Source: Pollenia angustigena
Taxonomy: Eukaryota; Arthropoda; Insecta; Diptera; Polleniidae
Assembly (NCBI GenBank): GCA_930367215.1
Contig: OV884059.1
Coordinates: 28,544,945 to 28,608,944 of the forward strand
Reading direction: 5' to 3'
Length of the DNA stretch: 64,000 nt
Below, piece by piece: positions 45,111 through 56,534 of this stretch. Both the position numbers and the translations under genes were made by a program. Each line of letters opens with the position of its first letter. Positions within the stretch are counted from its first letter, which is position 1. Under the pieces are notes generated by a model that did not search any database, was not told where the DNA came from, and worked only from the letters and a program-made list of their open reading frames with translations.

Positions 45111-47495
45111 TTGATTTTTTTACCCCCACATTATTTCATATTTTTTCACAAGCAAACCGTTTGTATTCGATTTTTTTTGCTTTCATTGTAAAAGGCATTG
45201 GACTTTAACCGCCATGTTTAAATGTTTACATTTTTTTCGCTTTAGTGTTGCCAAGTTTATTTTCAATTTAAGAATAACAGTTGATAACAAATTGAAAAAG
45301 CATTGCTTTTATCCAATGTTTATATTGAAATAATTATTAGTTTTAATTTAAATGTTAAAATCAAAACATTAAAAAACTTTGAGAATTGTGTTTGATTTCA
45401 AATGATAAAGACATTTTAAATTAAATGTTCGACTTTGTGTTTGCTGGGTATAGGCTCCTTGTATATGTATTTGTGTTATAAAATGTTGGCAGCCATTTTA
45501 AAAAAAGCTTTTAACCAAACAGTAAAGATAATGTGTGAAAATGAAAACTTTATTTTTAAGTGATAAAAGGAATTAAGTTTTTTCTTTTATAACTTTCCCA
45601 AAGACAAAGGATTACTTTAAGGAGCAATTAAATTGTAATGAGAATTATTACACCTGGACAGAGGAGATTATGTTGAAAAATTTCAAGTTTTTAAAGAAAA
45701 TTATGAAACAGTTGCATTAAAGTCTTTTCCGGACTTTTCCGGCCAAGCCTAAAAATCGTAGAAGATAATTTAGGATTTATATTGATAAGTACATATGCCT
45801 ATTGAGTCAAATAATTGCATAAAATTGTTGTCAAAGATTATAGTGAACATTCTGACTCTCTCTTTCTCTCTCTTCCCAGCAGGAATATGTAATCAATAGG
45901 AACCGAGAATGTAATACATATTTTGGATACATTTTGATTCCACAATTCATTTCTCTTAACACTGAATATGTCCTTGGATTGTTTTAAATTATTTTAATTA
46001 ATCATGCGAATTTATTAAATACTTCGTAACGTATTTTTAGTAAGAAAATATGTAAATAAGTTTTTACATGGTCTGTACCGTTAATACAAGATTTGTCATT
46101 CCAGCTTATAACGCTGTTTTCAATGTTATTCTTTTCCAAGAGACACTGGGAAAACTTTTTCTAGTAGCAATATGTTTTTCCGTTTCATTTTGCTGTTTTC
46201 AACATCTTTGAAAGACTTCCTCTATTCTCATTTTTTTTCACCAACAGTCCTTTCGAATATTCATAAGTATTTTATGAAAGTACCCCCAATTGAAAAACAA
46301 AGATAACAATCCCCTCAACTGCATCTCATTATCGATGAGCTGCATTTGAAAAGAAAATGTCCCATTTTAAGAACAACTCACCAACAAAAATAATAATAAA
46401 CTAAAATTGAAAAGAAGTTAAAAACCTTTTCGTTTATCTTTATTGTTCATCTCGGGCAGCTAAATTTAACTTATGTTATTGATACCATGCTATTGTGGTC
46501 GTTTGAGCACCGGTCTTTATCGCCCGCTTTGAAATATGATACGGTTTCATTGTGCAAATATACCGCCTGGACGAAGTTTTTGATTAGCTATCAAAGATTA
46601 GCTTAGCTATGTGTATGTTTCAATACATACCTACTTCATTAAAAAGAACAAGGACTCGAAATCAAAATACAAAACTTACTGATTGTTGACAGCGAATTGT
46701 TTTTAGTATTAGTTAGAGTCTCTCTCTCTCTCTCTAGTTACTCGTACATGTACACCTTGGTTATATGATCCTTTTGCTTTTTTTTAAACTGAAAAAATAA
46801 TAATAATCTTAAACGTTTCGCTATCGTTAAGACTACATATTTTTGTTTCGCACAATTATGACTTGCGTCCCCCTCAAATCATACAGTTCGGAATACATGA
46901 AAGGCAGTCTAGTGATTATTGCCGGATATAATGAAAAGGGAATGAATAGTACGCATAATGTGTATATGCCATACTCAAATAATATTTATTCTGTACATAT
47001 CCCTAAATAATTTATAAACATATGCCTTAATGCCAAAAATATGATGGTATTCCAGTAATTTGTTTATGTATAAAAAGAAGAAGCTTTTTGTATAGTGGAA
47101 GTTGTGAAAGGTGTTTCAAATGTTTTAACAAAAGCTTTAGAAGTTTATACCATTTCTCTATGACGTGCTAAATTCCCAATTTTTAGTTTTGTTAAATACA
47201 CTGCAATTTATTGCTTTGCACTGGCTGCTTAGGTCAGATCATCAGGAAACCTTTTTCCAAAGATTTAAGAAAATCTTAAAATATTATACAAATAAAACTG
47301 TAAAGCGAATAAAAACTAATTATAAGCACTTAAAGTTTTACCTGTAGCAATATCAAAGCTTAAACAAAACACCAACAATAAACAGTGAATTTATCTTTTC
47401 TAACACAAGAAGTATTTTTGGCTTGAATACCAAAGAAGAAAGAATTGTTTTAACAGTTTTTTAAATCTCTAGTTAATGAACACATTTTCCTTTTT
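45106..47495. other. Non-coding DNA with CT-rich microsatellites
   Basis: (TC)n tracts at 45860-45875 and 46721-46735. The rest is AT-rich and carries no recognisable gene. Confidence 0.45.
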
Positions 47496-48202
47496 ATACC
47501 CACACCACAATAGTGGAGAGGGTATTATGCATTTGTGCTGATGTGGGTAACGCCTTAAAATAGTGGTCCTAGACCCACCTTAAAGTACATGGTCTCAGAA
47601 TCACTCAGAATCACTTTCTGAGCCGAACTAACGATGTCCGTCCGGCTGGCTGGCTGGCTGTCCATGTAACGTTGTGCGCAAAGTACAGGTCGCAATTTTG
47701 GAGATCATTTGATAAAATTGGATCATAGGTTCTTATTGGCACAGGGACCTAGCCTTTTGAAAATGGGCCGAATCGTAGGACCACGAAGGAAGATAGGGGG
47801 ATATTTCTTCCTCTCAGAAACTATCAAACCGATTTTAATGAAATGTAAAACATAGATAGGACCATATCTATATGGACACAAAATGTATAAATTTTTAAAA
47901 AGACGGACCACGAGGGGAGATAGGGGCAATTTCTGCCTCTCAACCCGATTTTAATGAAATTTAAACTATAGACAGATCCATATCTATAGGGACACATTAG
48001 CTATACAGTTTTTAAAAAATAGGACCACAAGGGGAGGCAGGGGGCAATTTCTGCCTCTCACAAACTTTCAAACCGATTTTCATGAAGTTTATAAACATTG
48101 ATAAATCCATATTTATATGGACACATAAGCATGATGTGTTTTTAAATATTGTGGTGTAGGGTATCATATGGTTCGGCTTGACCGACTATACTTTCTTACT
48201 TG
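47496..48202. mobile_element. 0.7 kb interspersed repeat with internal tandem blocks
   Basis: The edges are inverted: ATACCCACACCACAATAG at 47496 and ATTGTGGTGTAGGGTAT at 48148-48164, followed by GGCTTGACCGACTATACTTT. Inside, three diverged blocks starting GGACCACGA/GGACCACAA at about 47778, 47905 and 48022 each contain GGGGA(G/A)(A/G)(T/C)AGGGG, TTTCTGCCTCTC and CCGATTTTAATGAAAT. A GGCTGGCTGGCTGG run lies at 47645. From general knowledge this layout is a common high-copy fly repeat; it has no coding role. Confidence 0.65.
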
Positions 48203-48962
48203 TTTTTTTATTTTGCTTTAAAAAATTATTATAAAGATATTTTGTTAAACTCTTCTTATGCACTCTTTTAGTTTTTTCTTTTTTTTTTAGTTTAAATAAC
48301 GAGGATGGTGGTGCCAAAGACTTTGCTTTGCATTTTTGAGGATAAATATACTCAACTCTGCATTTTCTAAAGAAGCCGAAAGACTGAGATTTGAACCTTC
48401 TTGTAAACGAGCTTGAAAATACAAACTAGGCTGTCTGAATTCTTATTATAGTCATAAGACTTTTGTTGCGTTTTACGAAACTGACATAAATGCATTAAAA
48501 TTTCTCTCTCTTAATTTCTCAATTTACTTCAATAAATCTCACTTTGTTAACTTCGCGTCATCTAAAGAATTCGCCGAAGAGAAAGAGTATTTAGTCCTCT
48601 TGCAATAATAATTCAGCCAGCTTTTAAACGCATCAAATCCGTTTCAATAATTCTGCTCTTTCTTAAATTCCCGCCTTCTAAAAAGAAGCTTAAGAGAAAT
48701 CAAAGCTGGCTGTAATAAAGAGTATCTCGTCCACTTGTTCTTAATTGCATCTCCATTGCAGCTGTAAATTTGTATAGCATGTATTTTGGCTACAATCTTT
48801 TATGAAACTTCATTTACTTAACCCCAGCTTTCTTTTACTGAGAACTTTTTATTTATCGATATACCGTACTTGTATAACAGTCATTTAAATAATACACTTA
48901 CTGAGAGTTCGAATATTTCAGGAATGGACTTTATATGGGATTATAATTAATAAGCCAATCCT
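48203..48962. other. Non-coding AT-rich DNA
   Basis: No gene or repeat could be supported. Confidence 0.4.
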
Positions 48963-49412
48963 TACACCGAAAAAATTTTTACCAACATTTTTCCAATTAA
49001 ATCCATTTATTTGCCTTAATTGAAAATAAAAGTTATAATGTTTGTGTGTATATTTGCAAATATAAAAACATACACACAAACTTCAACATATTTTAAAGCT
49101 TCAAACAATTTTTTAATTGTTTCAATAAGCATCAAACAATTTTTAATTGTTTCAATTAGCTGTGGTAGTCGTGATAGAATACTTTTCCAATTCGAAAGCA
49201 ATTTTTTTTTTGCGAATTTCTAATAATTATTCTTTCAGTTGATACTGAACGAATCGAAATTATTTTTTTCGGTATTGTAAAGCATTTATTGAAGTTGTCC
49301 CAACACTGAAAAAATTATTTCGATTTGTTCAGTATCGACTGAGAGAATGAGAAATAAAATTGCATCCGAATGGAAAAAGATCTCGATCACGACTGACAAA
49401 ATTATTCCCCTA
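48963..49412. mobile_element. Chimeric MITE junction
   Basis: 48965-49155 starts CACCGAAAAAATTTTTACCA and matches the left half of the 50080-50484 element (ATTTCC/CTTAATTGAAAA, AAACAATTTTTTAATTGTTT). At about 49155 it switches to a CTGGCAGTCGTGATCGAG-family element (GTAGTCGTGATAGAATACTT to ATCTCGATCACGACTGACAA). The second inserted into or recombined with the first. Confidence 0.65.
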
Positions 49413-49529
49413 ACCTCACAGATTTCTATTCGTTGTAAAGGCAAAATAGTTAAAAACACTGTCCTCTTCTGTTTGTCAACCGATTTAAACAAGATTTACA
49501 GATGTGCACAATATATATATTATTAAAAT

Positions 49530-50075
49530 CTGAGGGGGTAAAACGGGTAAATTCGGTAACCTTATATCATCCAAAAAATCCAAAATCTTGTTCATTAGAA
49601 AATTAAGTGGACAGGTGTCTGGTACTTTTTTTGTAATTCGGCCCTTTTGGGAAATAAAGATTATAGGAATTCGTAACAAATATTAATTTTGTACTCTTTC
49701 GAAATTTGAACGTTTAAGGAGTAAAAATCGTATCTATTTTTTGTACTTTTTTTCAAAATATTTTTCTCCATGTATTGACAGAAACGTACTAAATTATGGG
49801 CTGAAATGAAATTTTTGAAACTTCAATGGGGAGAAAAAAAAGTGTGGTACTGCACGTGGAAGTTTTAAAATTTCCTATAATATTGACCTTAGAAAATAAA
49901 AGGGAATGAGAACCTATAATATAAAAAATGTTGGTACTATTTTGTTCCTCAACTGGTACTTTTTGAAATTCTGTTAATTTTGGGACTAAAAACATAAGAT
50001 TAAACATGCATTTTTCTGAGTGAATAAGAATCTGTAAAGGGGAACTTTTGGTAATTTTTCGTTCTACAAAAAGTA
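49530..50075. repeat. Partial relative of the 4.27-5.36 kb element
   Basis: Words GGGGGTAAAACGGGTAAATT, AAGTGGACAGGTGTCTGG and TGGTACTTTTTTTG occur in the same order as in 4695-4985, and the GAACGTTTAAGG(A/G)GT phrase matches 4984-5000. Neither terminal repeat is present. Confidence 0.6.
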
Positions 50076-50079
50076 CATA

Positions 50080-50484
50080 CACAGAAAAAATTGTCACCAA
50101 AATGTTTTTTAATTCATTCAATAATGCTGTTTCAAACAATTTTATTAATTGTTCCAATTAATTTCCCTTAATTGAAAACAAAAATTATAAAAACTTTAAA
50201 ATATTTAAAATTTTCAAACAATTTTTTAATTGTTTCAATTAACTGTGTTGATTGAAAAAAATATTTTAATTTGTGTTTACGGTTTATTTAGCCTCTTTTG
50301 TTGGTGGTCAAATTTCAATTAAACCTATTGATTGATACTGAATAGCAAGAAAAGCTCAAACTTACAAATGTGTTAATTGATATAATCAATTTGCTTGCTG
50401 GCGGAAAATCAGTACGGAATTTAATTAATAGTACAAATTTCTAACAAATACTTTAATTGAAGTTGGTTTTTAATTTTTTCTGTG
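50080..50484. mobile_element. 405-bp MITE, TA|CACAGAAAAAATT ends
   Basis: CACAGAAAAAATT at 50080 and AATTTTTTCTGTG at 50484 are inverted ends, each flanked by TA. The interior is rich in CAATTAA/TTAATTG words. A half copy is at 48965. Confidence 0.8.
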
Positions 50485-50486
50485 TA

Positions 50487-51750
50487 TATGATACTATAAA
50501 AGACTTTATAAAAATGGCAAGTACGAATATTTCTGGATTTTGACATACTAAAGGATTTTTTACATTGTTCCGTGATAATTTTGGAATTTACTTCTGCTTT
50601 GCAAAAAGTGAACTACGGTTACTTACTAGCCTGATCTCTGGGCACTGTGGTATCAGATACCATCAGTTTAAATAAGGCATTTATACAGATATACAGATTG
50701 TGCGAGATCCAAACGAAATGTATGCTCTCTCATCTAGCAGAATACTTAGCTTCGTACGTATCCTAGATCTGCTGGGTTAAATAACGTCATTTGATATCGA
50801 TCGTAATTTCCATTTATATTGTATTGTAATTTCAATCGATATTGAATGCCGTAATTTGCCTCCTACCATGGCGAAGGTCGTGGTTGCACAAAATGTAGCA
50901 GAGTACATACATATATAATGGTAATGGTAATACCTAATAGGAATGCTGAATGTGCCAGGCGAATTTGAATACAGGACTACCACCCACAATGGTGTTGGCC
51001 CATATGATTTTAAAATAGCAAAAACTTTAAAGTTTCTTTAAATTAATCTTAAAAATATAAATTCGCAATTATAGATCGATTTTCACCATTTACATAGACT
51101 TCGTCTTTAATTCAACTAAAATGTATTTACCAAATTTGATCAAATAATCTACATGATTGCAACTTGTACTTTTCGCACAAGGTAAACATAGACAGACAAC
51201 CAGCCAGACGGAAGGACGGACAAAATAAGATCACTTTTAAAGGTGATTCTATGAATTATACACATCGCATAACATTTTTCTTTTATGACAACGAGGTTTG
51301 TCTTACAATTTTGAAGTAAAAATGTAGATGGCGAAATTGAAGCAACAAGTTGGGATAGATATTTAAAACAGAAATGCCCCTCTGTTAACCAGAATTTCGA
51401 AAAAAAAATGTTTATTTGCTGGGAAAGTTTATAACGCACAATATGCGTTATAATCTTAAAAAATGCTACAAAAATGCTCGTTTAACTAAATTATGCACAA
51501 AAATGCTGCAAAACGGTAAAATGTGCAAAAATATGCACTAACAAATCGATGCCACAATTCATAAAAGACTTTGAAACGGATAAATATATTGTTTGTGTCT
51601 TCATTGGTCACACAAGGAAAAACATGCAATTGCATATTTATGGTTTCCCTGGTTATAACTGATAGTTAATTACAACTGAACTTGGTGAAATTGGAGGTAT
51701 AGAAATTATAATATAAATAAAAAAAGATTTTTAGCAATAAAAACTGGGGT
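50487..51750. other. Non-coding DNA
   Basis: No coding frame. 51440-51545 has repeated AATGC(T/A)(A/G)CAAAA words. Confidence 0.4.
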
Positions 51751-51973
51751 CTAATCACCGCATTCGATACTATCGTATCGAATAAACTATCTAATGTATT
51801 TGCATACGATAGACACTGACGTTTCGAATGAAAACTCGATAAATGTAATGTTGAGTTACTCGATAACGAATGCTATTATTTCAAATTCAATACATTTCAT
51901 TCAATATCGACTTTCATAATACCAAAATAAGTAATTTCGATCAATTTTGCTCGATATCGTATGCGGTGATTAG
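51751..51973. mobile_element. 223-bp MITE, CTAATCACCGCAT ends
   Basis: CTAATCACCGCATTCGATAC at the left is matched by the complement of CGATATCGTATGCGGTGATTAG at the right. The interior has further CGATA/TATCG pairs. No protein. Confidence 0.8.
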
Positions 51974-52946
51974 GTAACTTTTACTGGCCGTACTTTTTTA
52001 TATAAGCCGAAATTAAAAAAAATCAAAGTTATTTAATCATTTCACTTAAAATCTATTTTAATATTTACAAAATGAAATCATTAAAAAATTTCAATATACA
52101 ACTGGCTCTTTCAATAAAAAAAATTTTTCTGGTTTCATTTCATTGCTTTTTTCTAATTCCCGTTTAAAGAGGGTTACCTGTACGTCTACGTAATAAATAG
52201 AAAGAAATACATATACATACATACAAAACACGATTACCATCGCTACTACCACCCAACATTGTTGAGGGGTTGAAAAAGAACTATATACAACACAAGTATA
52301 TTTGTAAGTTTTTATGTATCATACATATTGTATGTAAGTATATATGTTTGTATGTATATACCGAAAAAAGCAATATTCGACTATGACAACTACCACCACC
52401 GCCACCCCAGTGCGATTGATTAATATTTTGTATGACTTTGGAGTGACAACCTTTTCACTTTTGTCTTTTTAATTTGCGTTTATCTCCCTGAAGGCTCTTT
52501 AGAAAACAACAAAAAAATGATGGCATACCAACAACGATCTAAAGCAGAAAAAGCCATTTTGATTTTAGTTTTATTTCTTCCTTTTTATTTAAGTGTGTGT
52601 TTGTTTGTTTCTTTGTTTTTCTCATTTTTATCAATGATGACAAAAAATTTTAAAAATTTATTTTTGCCCATATCTACAAACGGCTGTTTTAGGAAATAAT
52701 GTGGAAAAATACACCGAAAGAATAAAACACAAATGCACTCATATAAAAATATGATACGATATTGTCAAGGACAGCTTGTTCAGTATTGTTACAGAGAATT
52801 TAGAAAAAATATTATGGTATGTCAATCAAAGCTTTTTTTTGACGGAACTATAATACAATCAAATCAAACCCCCTTTCATGTTCACAACAATTCAAAACAA
52901 AGTACATTTATTTTATAACTATTTATGTAGTTTAAACTTTACACAC
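51974..52946. other. Non-coding DNA
   Basis: Contains ACATACATACAT at 52210-52222 and TGTATGTA words near 52330-52360. Nothing coding. Confidence 0.4.
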
Positions 52947-53095
52947 ATAGAAAAATGCATCTTCATACTGATGATGCCCTAACATCTACCTACATCTACT
53001 ATTAACATAACATCTAATGGCATCAATGAGGCAAAAAGTGGCATCAATCCAATGACAAACTTCATCATAAAATTTTGTCATATTTTATGATTCTT
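52947..53095. repeat. End fragment of the 39 kb element family
   Basis: CACATAGAAAAATGCATCTT with CATACTGATGATGCCCTAAC, followed by GGCATCAAT and ATGACAAACTTCATCA-type words, matches the outer parts of 39053-39884. Confidence 0.55.
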
Positions 53096-53494
53096 CTTGC
53101 TATCTACCTTGTGCAAAAAAAGTTAAAGTTCACAAATCAACCCAAGCGATAAATATTGTAAGGACCCCAAGTGGCAGGCCTTTTTGAAGGCCTCTATACT
53201 CCTTTTTAAAAGATTCGCTTCCTATGATATTCTGCCTTCAGAAATATTTCTTATAGAAGGTATAAATTTCTTTTTGAAAGAACTTCTAAAATATTTGGTA
53301 CACATTCGCTACTCCCTTCTTAAAGAAGGAAGAAATAAAGTTATTCAGTTTTTCAATATTTTTTAATTAGGCTTAAGTTCATCAAATTTAATTTTCATTA
53401 AATTATTTTTATGAAGAAAGGAATTTTACAACATGAAAATTAATTAAAATTGTTATTGATAATCTTTCATTCTTGACGTGACTAGGGGTTGAAC

Positions 53495-53555
53495 CGGCAG
53501 GTTACTATGACATGTTTCGATCGGAACCACTCGATCTCCTCAGATAGTTTTGCCG
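53495..53555 (-). ncRNA. Hammerhead ribozyme, type I, copy in inverted unit
   Basis: On the minus strand this is identical over 61 nt to the two plus-strand copies below, including the CTGAGGA and GAAA core boxes, stem II GATCG/CGATC and the stem I pairs. It would cleave only in transcripts of the minus strand. Confidence 0.88.
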
Positions 53556-54028
53556 TCTTACACTCGCAGCTATCGAAGGCTGCTGACGTCAGTAGTCAAA
53601 TATCAATCCTTAAACCAAATTTGTATTTTTAACACTTTCTTTTGGTAGATCGAAATTTGCTTTTTTTTTTTTACTGAATGATTATCCATTTTAATTGACT
53701 TTACATGTTTTTTCCTTACTTCTGTTTTTTCGTACTTTGTCAAGAATTTTTCTTGAAGTCCAAGTACATTTTTTTGTTTGTTTTATTTTTTCATTCTATC
53801 TTTCTCTTTTCTGTTGACCTTTTTTCAGCAAGAAAAATTCTTGACAAAGTACGAAAAAACAGAAGTAAGGAAAAAACATGTAAAGTCAATTAAAATGGAT
53901 AATCATTCAGTAAAAAAAAAAAAGCAAATTTCGATCTACCAAAAGAAAGTGTTAAAAATACAAATTTGGTTTAAGGATTGATATTTGACTACTGACGTCA
54001 GCAGCCTTCGATAGCTGCGAGTGTAAGA

Positions 54029-54089
54029 CGGCAAAACTATCTGAGGAGATCGAGTGGTTCCGATCGAAACATGTCATAGTAACCTGCCG
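54029..54089 (+). ncRNA. Hammerhead ribozyme, type I, direct copy 1
   Basis: The core CTGAGGA (54041-54047) is followed by stem II GATCG/CGATC with an 8-nt loop, then GAAA (54066-54069), a minimal stem III within the ACATGT palindrome, and the predicted cut after C54075 of GTC. Stem I pairs ACTAT with ATAGT and, past an internal loop, CGGCA with TGCCG. Confidence 0.9.
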
Positions 54090-54612
54090 GTTCAACCCCT
54101 AGTCACGTCAAGAATGAAAGATTATCAATAACAATTTTAATTAATTTTCATGTTGTAAAATTCCTTTCTTCATAAAAATAATTTAATGAAAATTAAATTT
54201 GATGAACTTAAGCCTAATTAAAAAATATTGAAAAATTTGGATTAAAAACCATAAATAGTTCAACAAAATAACCACAATACTAGTTATTGTTAAAGCTAAG
54301 GCACGAGCTCTATGTTTACATTTGTCCTTCAAGTTGTGCTGAAAAAAGGTCAACAGAAAAGAGAAAGATAGAATGAAAAAATAAAACAAACAAAAAAAAT
54401 GTACTTGGACTTCAAGAAAAATTCTTGACAAAGTACGAAAAAACAGAAGTAAGGAAAAAACATGTAAAGTCAATTAAAATGGATAATCATTCAGTAAAAA
54501 AAAAAAAGCAAATTTCGATCTACCAAAAGAAAGTGTTAAAAATACAAATTTGGTTTAAGGATTGATATTTGACTACTGACGTCAGCAGCCTTCGATAGCT
54601 GCGAGTGTAAGA

Positions 54613-54673
54613 CGGCAAAACTATCTGAGGAGATCGAGTGGTTCCGATCGAAACATGTCATAGTAACCTGCCG
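54613..54673 (+). ncRNA. Hammerhead ribozyme, type I, direct copy 2
   Basis: Stem I outer CGGCA (54613-54617) pairs with TGCCG (54669-54673); inner ACTAT (54620-54624) pairs with ATAGT (54660-54664). The core is CTGAGGA (54625-54631). Stem II is GATCG (54632-54636) with CGATC (54645-54649) and loop AGTGGTTC. GAAA is at 54650-54653. Stem III is A-C/G-T with only two loop bases, but ACATGT (54653-54658) is self-complementary, as in dimer-acting minimal hammerheads of Penelope-like elements and newt satellite 2. The cleavage site is GTC, after C54659. Every invariant core position is present. Upstream at 54584-54602 is a second hairpin, GCAGC/GCTGC. Confidence 0.92.
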
Positions 54674-55174
54674 GTTCAACCCCTAGTCACGTCAAGAATG
54701 AAAGATTATCAATAACAATTTTAATTAATTTTCATGTTGTAAAATTCCTTTCTTCATAAAAATAATTTAATGAAAATTAAATTTGATGAACTTAAGCCTA
54801 ATTAAAAAATATTGAAAAATTTGGATTAAAAACCATAAATAGTTCAACAAAATAACCACAATACTAATTATTGTTATTCAGTTTTATTTATTTTTTATTT
54901 TCGGTGACCTTTCTTGCTCCCTTCTTTGGGAAGAAATCGAATTTGATATTAAACGGAGTGTAGAAGGACTTGCTCCCAATGACAACCTGTGTAAAAAATT
55001 AATAAGTATGGAAAGCGACGAGAAGGGCTTGTGACTGCTAAATATGGCCTTATATTAGGCCTCTTTACTCATTCTAGTTACCGCTGGGACACATAAAGCC
55101 CAGCAGAAGTCAATGGGTTTCTATGTGTTGGTTAACTTATGTAAACTTTACCTTTTTTTTTTGCATTAGAGGGT

Positions 55175-55535
55175 TAGACTACAGTGACATTAATTCAATG
55201 CCACATTTTGTGTATTATTAAAATTATTTTCATGTTTAAAAAGTAAAATAACAAGCAAAAATTCGCATATTCTATTTGTTTAAATGAGTAATTTCTCCGA
55301 TGTTACTGAGTCATCGCACAGATGAAATTTTTTATTAAACTAACTCCGATTCGTAATTTCTGTGATACCGATGTGTCATCCCATTGATGAAATAATTTCA
55401 CCTGATAGTAATTTGAACAAGCGATGTTAAGGCTGGCATCACAATGATGAAAAGTGCCATGGGGTCAAACACGAAGGCACTTGTCATAGTACTGATGTCA
55501 AAATACATCAGTGTTATGACGCCTTTTCTGTCAGT
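55175..55535. repeat. Reverse partial copy of the 39 kb element
   Basis: Reverse complement of much of 39053-39700: GACATTAATTCAATGCCACA, CATATTCTATTTGTTTAAAT, TGTGTCATCCCATTGATGA, ATCAGTGTTATGACGCCTTT with TCTGTCAGTG. The tandem 80-bp block and the far end are missing. Confidence 0.65.
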
Positions 55536-55539
55536 GAAC

Positions 55540-56534
55540 AATAACATATTTGACTTATTATATTTGAGGCTATCAGCGCAGAAGTGGTGCAACCCCAGAC
55601 TACTTATTATGAGATAATGAGGAGTTAACACTACTCTTGCACTATAGTAGTTGGTTGTAACGGCCCGTGCAAAAACTATGTTTCTAGCGCCATCTGTTTT
55701 GGACACAAACAGTTGGCTTATTCGACTATTGCACTGTAAAGAACAGTGCAAAGAACATAACTAACACCAGAACCGTAACCAAATTGAATTGTGGGTTATA
55801 CCACTTCTGCGCTGATAGTGTTAAACATATCCTGACCTTAAATGGAAATGAATGAACTTAACAAACATTTGAAAGCGTGTTTTAATTGATTACATAAGGA
55901 AACAAGGCTTTTGTTGATTAAGAACTGAATGTTGTTTTTAAGGTTATTTGGGACGCTGAATCCAAATCTGCACTGAATTTTTTTTCTATCCACTCGACTT
56001 TTTGCGATACACAGTTATGTCCAAAATTAAGGCACTTCCGCTACGTATATTGGAATAACTTGAAAACAGTTCACCATATTCTGTTAGAAAAAAATTCAAA
56101 ATTCGGCAACAATATTATCTTGAAGCCGTGCTTACATTGGTTTTTAATTTGCCTAGTAGCTTCAGAGATATCGTTGAAGTTCAAAAAAAATAAAAATGCA
56201 ACAAAAATTTGTTTTGGTCTAAAAACATTAAGTTAAACATATTTCGAATGAAATGAACTTTATTTCATTGTAAGCGGTGTACAACTTCTGATTTTATTCT
56301 CAATTTACTGAGAAATTTGAATTGATAAAAAACGCGATTTCCATACAAAAATAAAATTTTATCAGTAAATTTTAATAAAAATTCCAAGTTGTAAAATTCC
56401 TTCCCTCAGTGAAAATAATTTAATGAACATTAAATTTGATGAACTCAAGCCTAATTAAAGAATATCAAAAATTTTTTTTTGTTCTCTTAAAAATTAGATA
56501 CTTTCACTTAATTATAAATAAAATCGAAACGTCC
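55540..56534. other. Non-coding DNA with one shared module
   Basis: 56386-56475 (GTTGTAAAATTCCTT, AATAATTTAATGAACATTAA, GATGAACTCAAGCCTAATTA) is another copy of the A/T-rich module found in the ribozyme units. An inverted pair around GTAGTCTGGGGTTGCACCACTTCTGCGCTGATAG-like words lies at 55571-55600 and 55795-55820 (TATACCACTTCTGCGCTGAT against ATCAGCGCAGAAGTGG). No gene. Confidence 0.5.

Larger units (their letters stand above)
53353..54872 (+). mobile_element. Ribozyme-bearing Penelope-like / retrozyme-like insertion
   Basis: A 1520-bp insertion bounded by GTTATTCAGTTTT at 53340-53352 and 54873-54885, a 13-bp target duplication as made by target-primed retroelements. From left to right it contains an inverted unit (minus strand, 53831 to 53353), a 5'-truncated direct unit (about 53830-54288) and a full direct unit (54289-54872, 584 bp). 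The two direct ribozymes are exactly 584 bp apart. Each unit has a hammerhead ribozyme in its middle and an A/T-rich 3' part ending ACTA(A/G)TTATT. No frame resembles a reverse transcriptase or GIY-YIG nuclease, so it is non-autonomous. Penelope-like elements are known for minimal type I hammerheads, tandem partial copies and inverted 5' pieces, so that is the best-fitting class; a metazoan retrozyme is the alternative. Confidence 0.78.
53139..55089. mobile_element. TACCCAGCGGTAA MITE, split by an insertion
   Basis: 53139-53352 matches 41958-42160 and 54873-55089 matches 42160-42368 (ending GTTACCGCTGGGA). The break lies in the word that reads GATTCAGTTTTATTTATTTT in the uninterrupted copy. 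The left terminal repeat is diverged (AACCCAAGCGATAA). Confidence 0.85.

Noticed and set aside
53778..54473. Open frames in the ribozyme insertion (Phe- or Lys-rich)
   Set aside because: They mirror each other in the inverted and direct units and show no reverse transcriptase or nuclease motif.
54672..54682. GGTTCAACCCC resembling a tRNA B box next to the ribozyme
   Set aside because: No A box at the right spacing and no cloverleaf; the bases before it are paired in hammerhead stem I instead.
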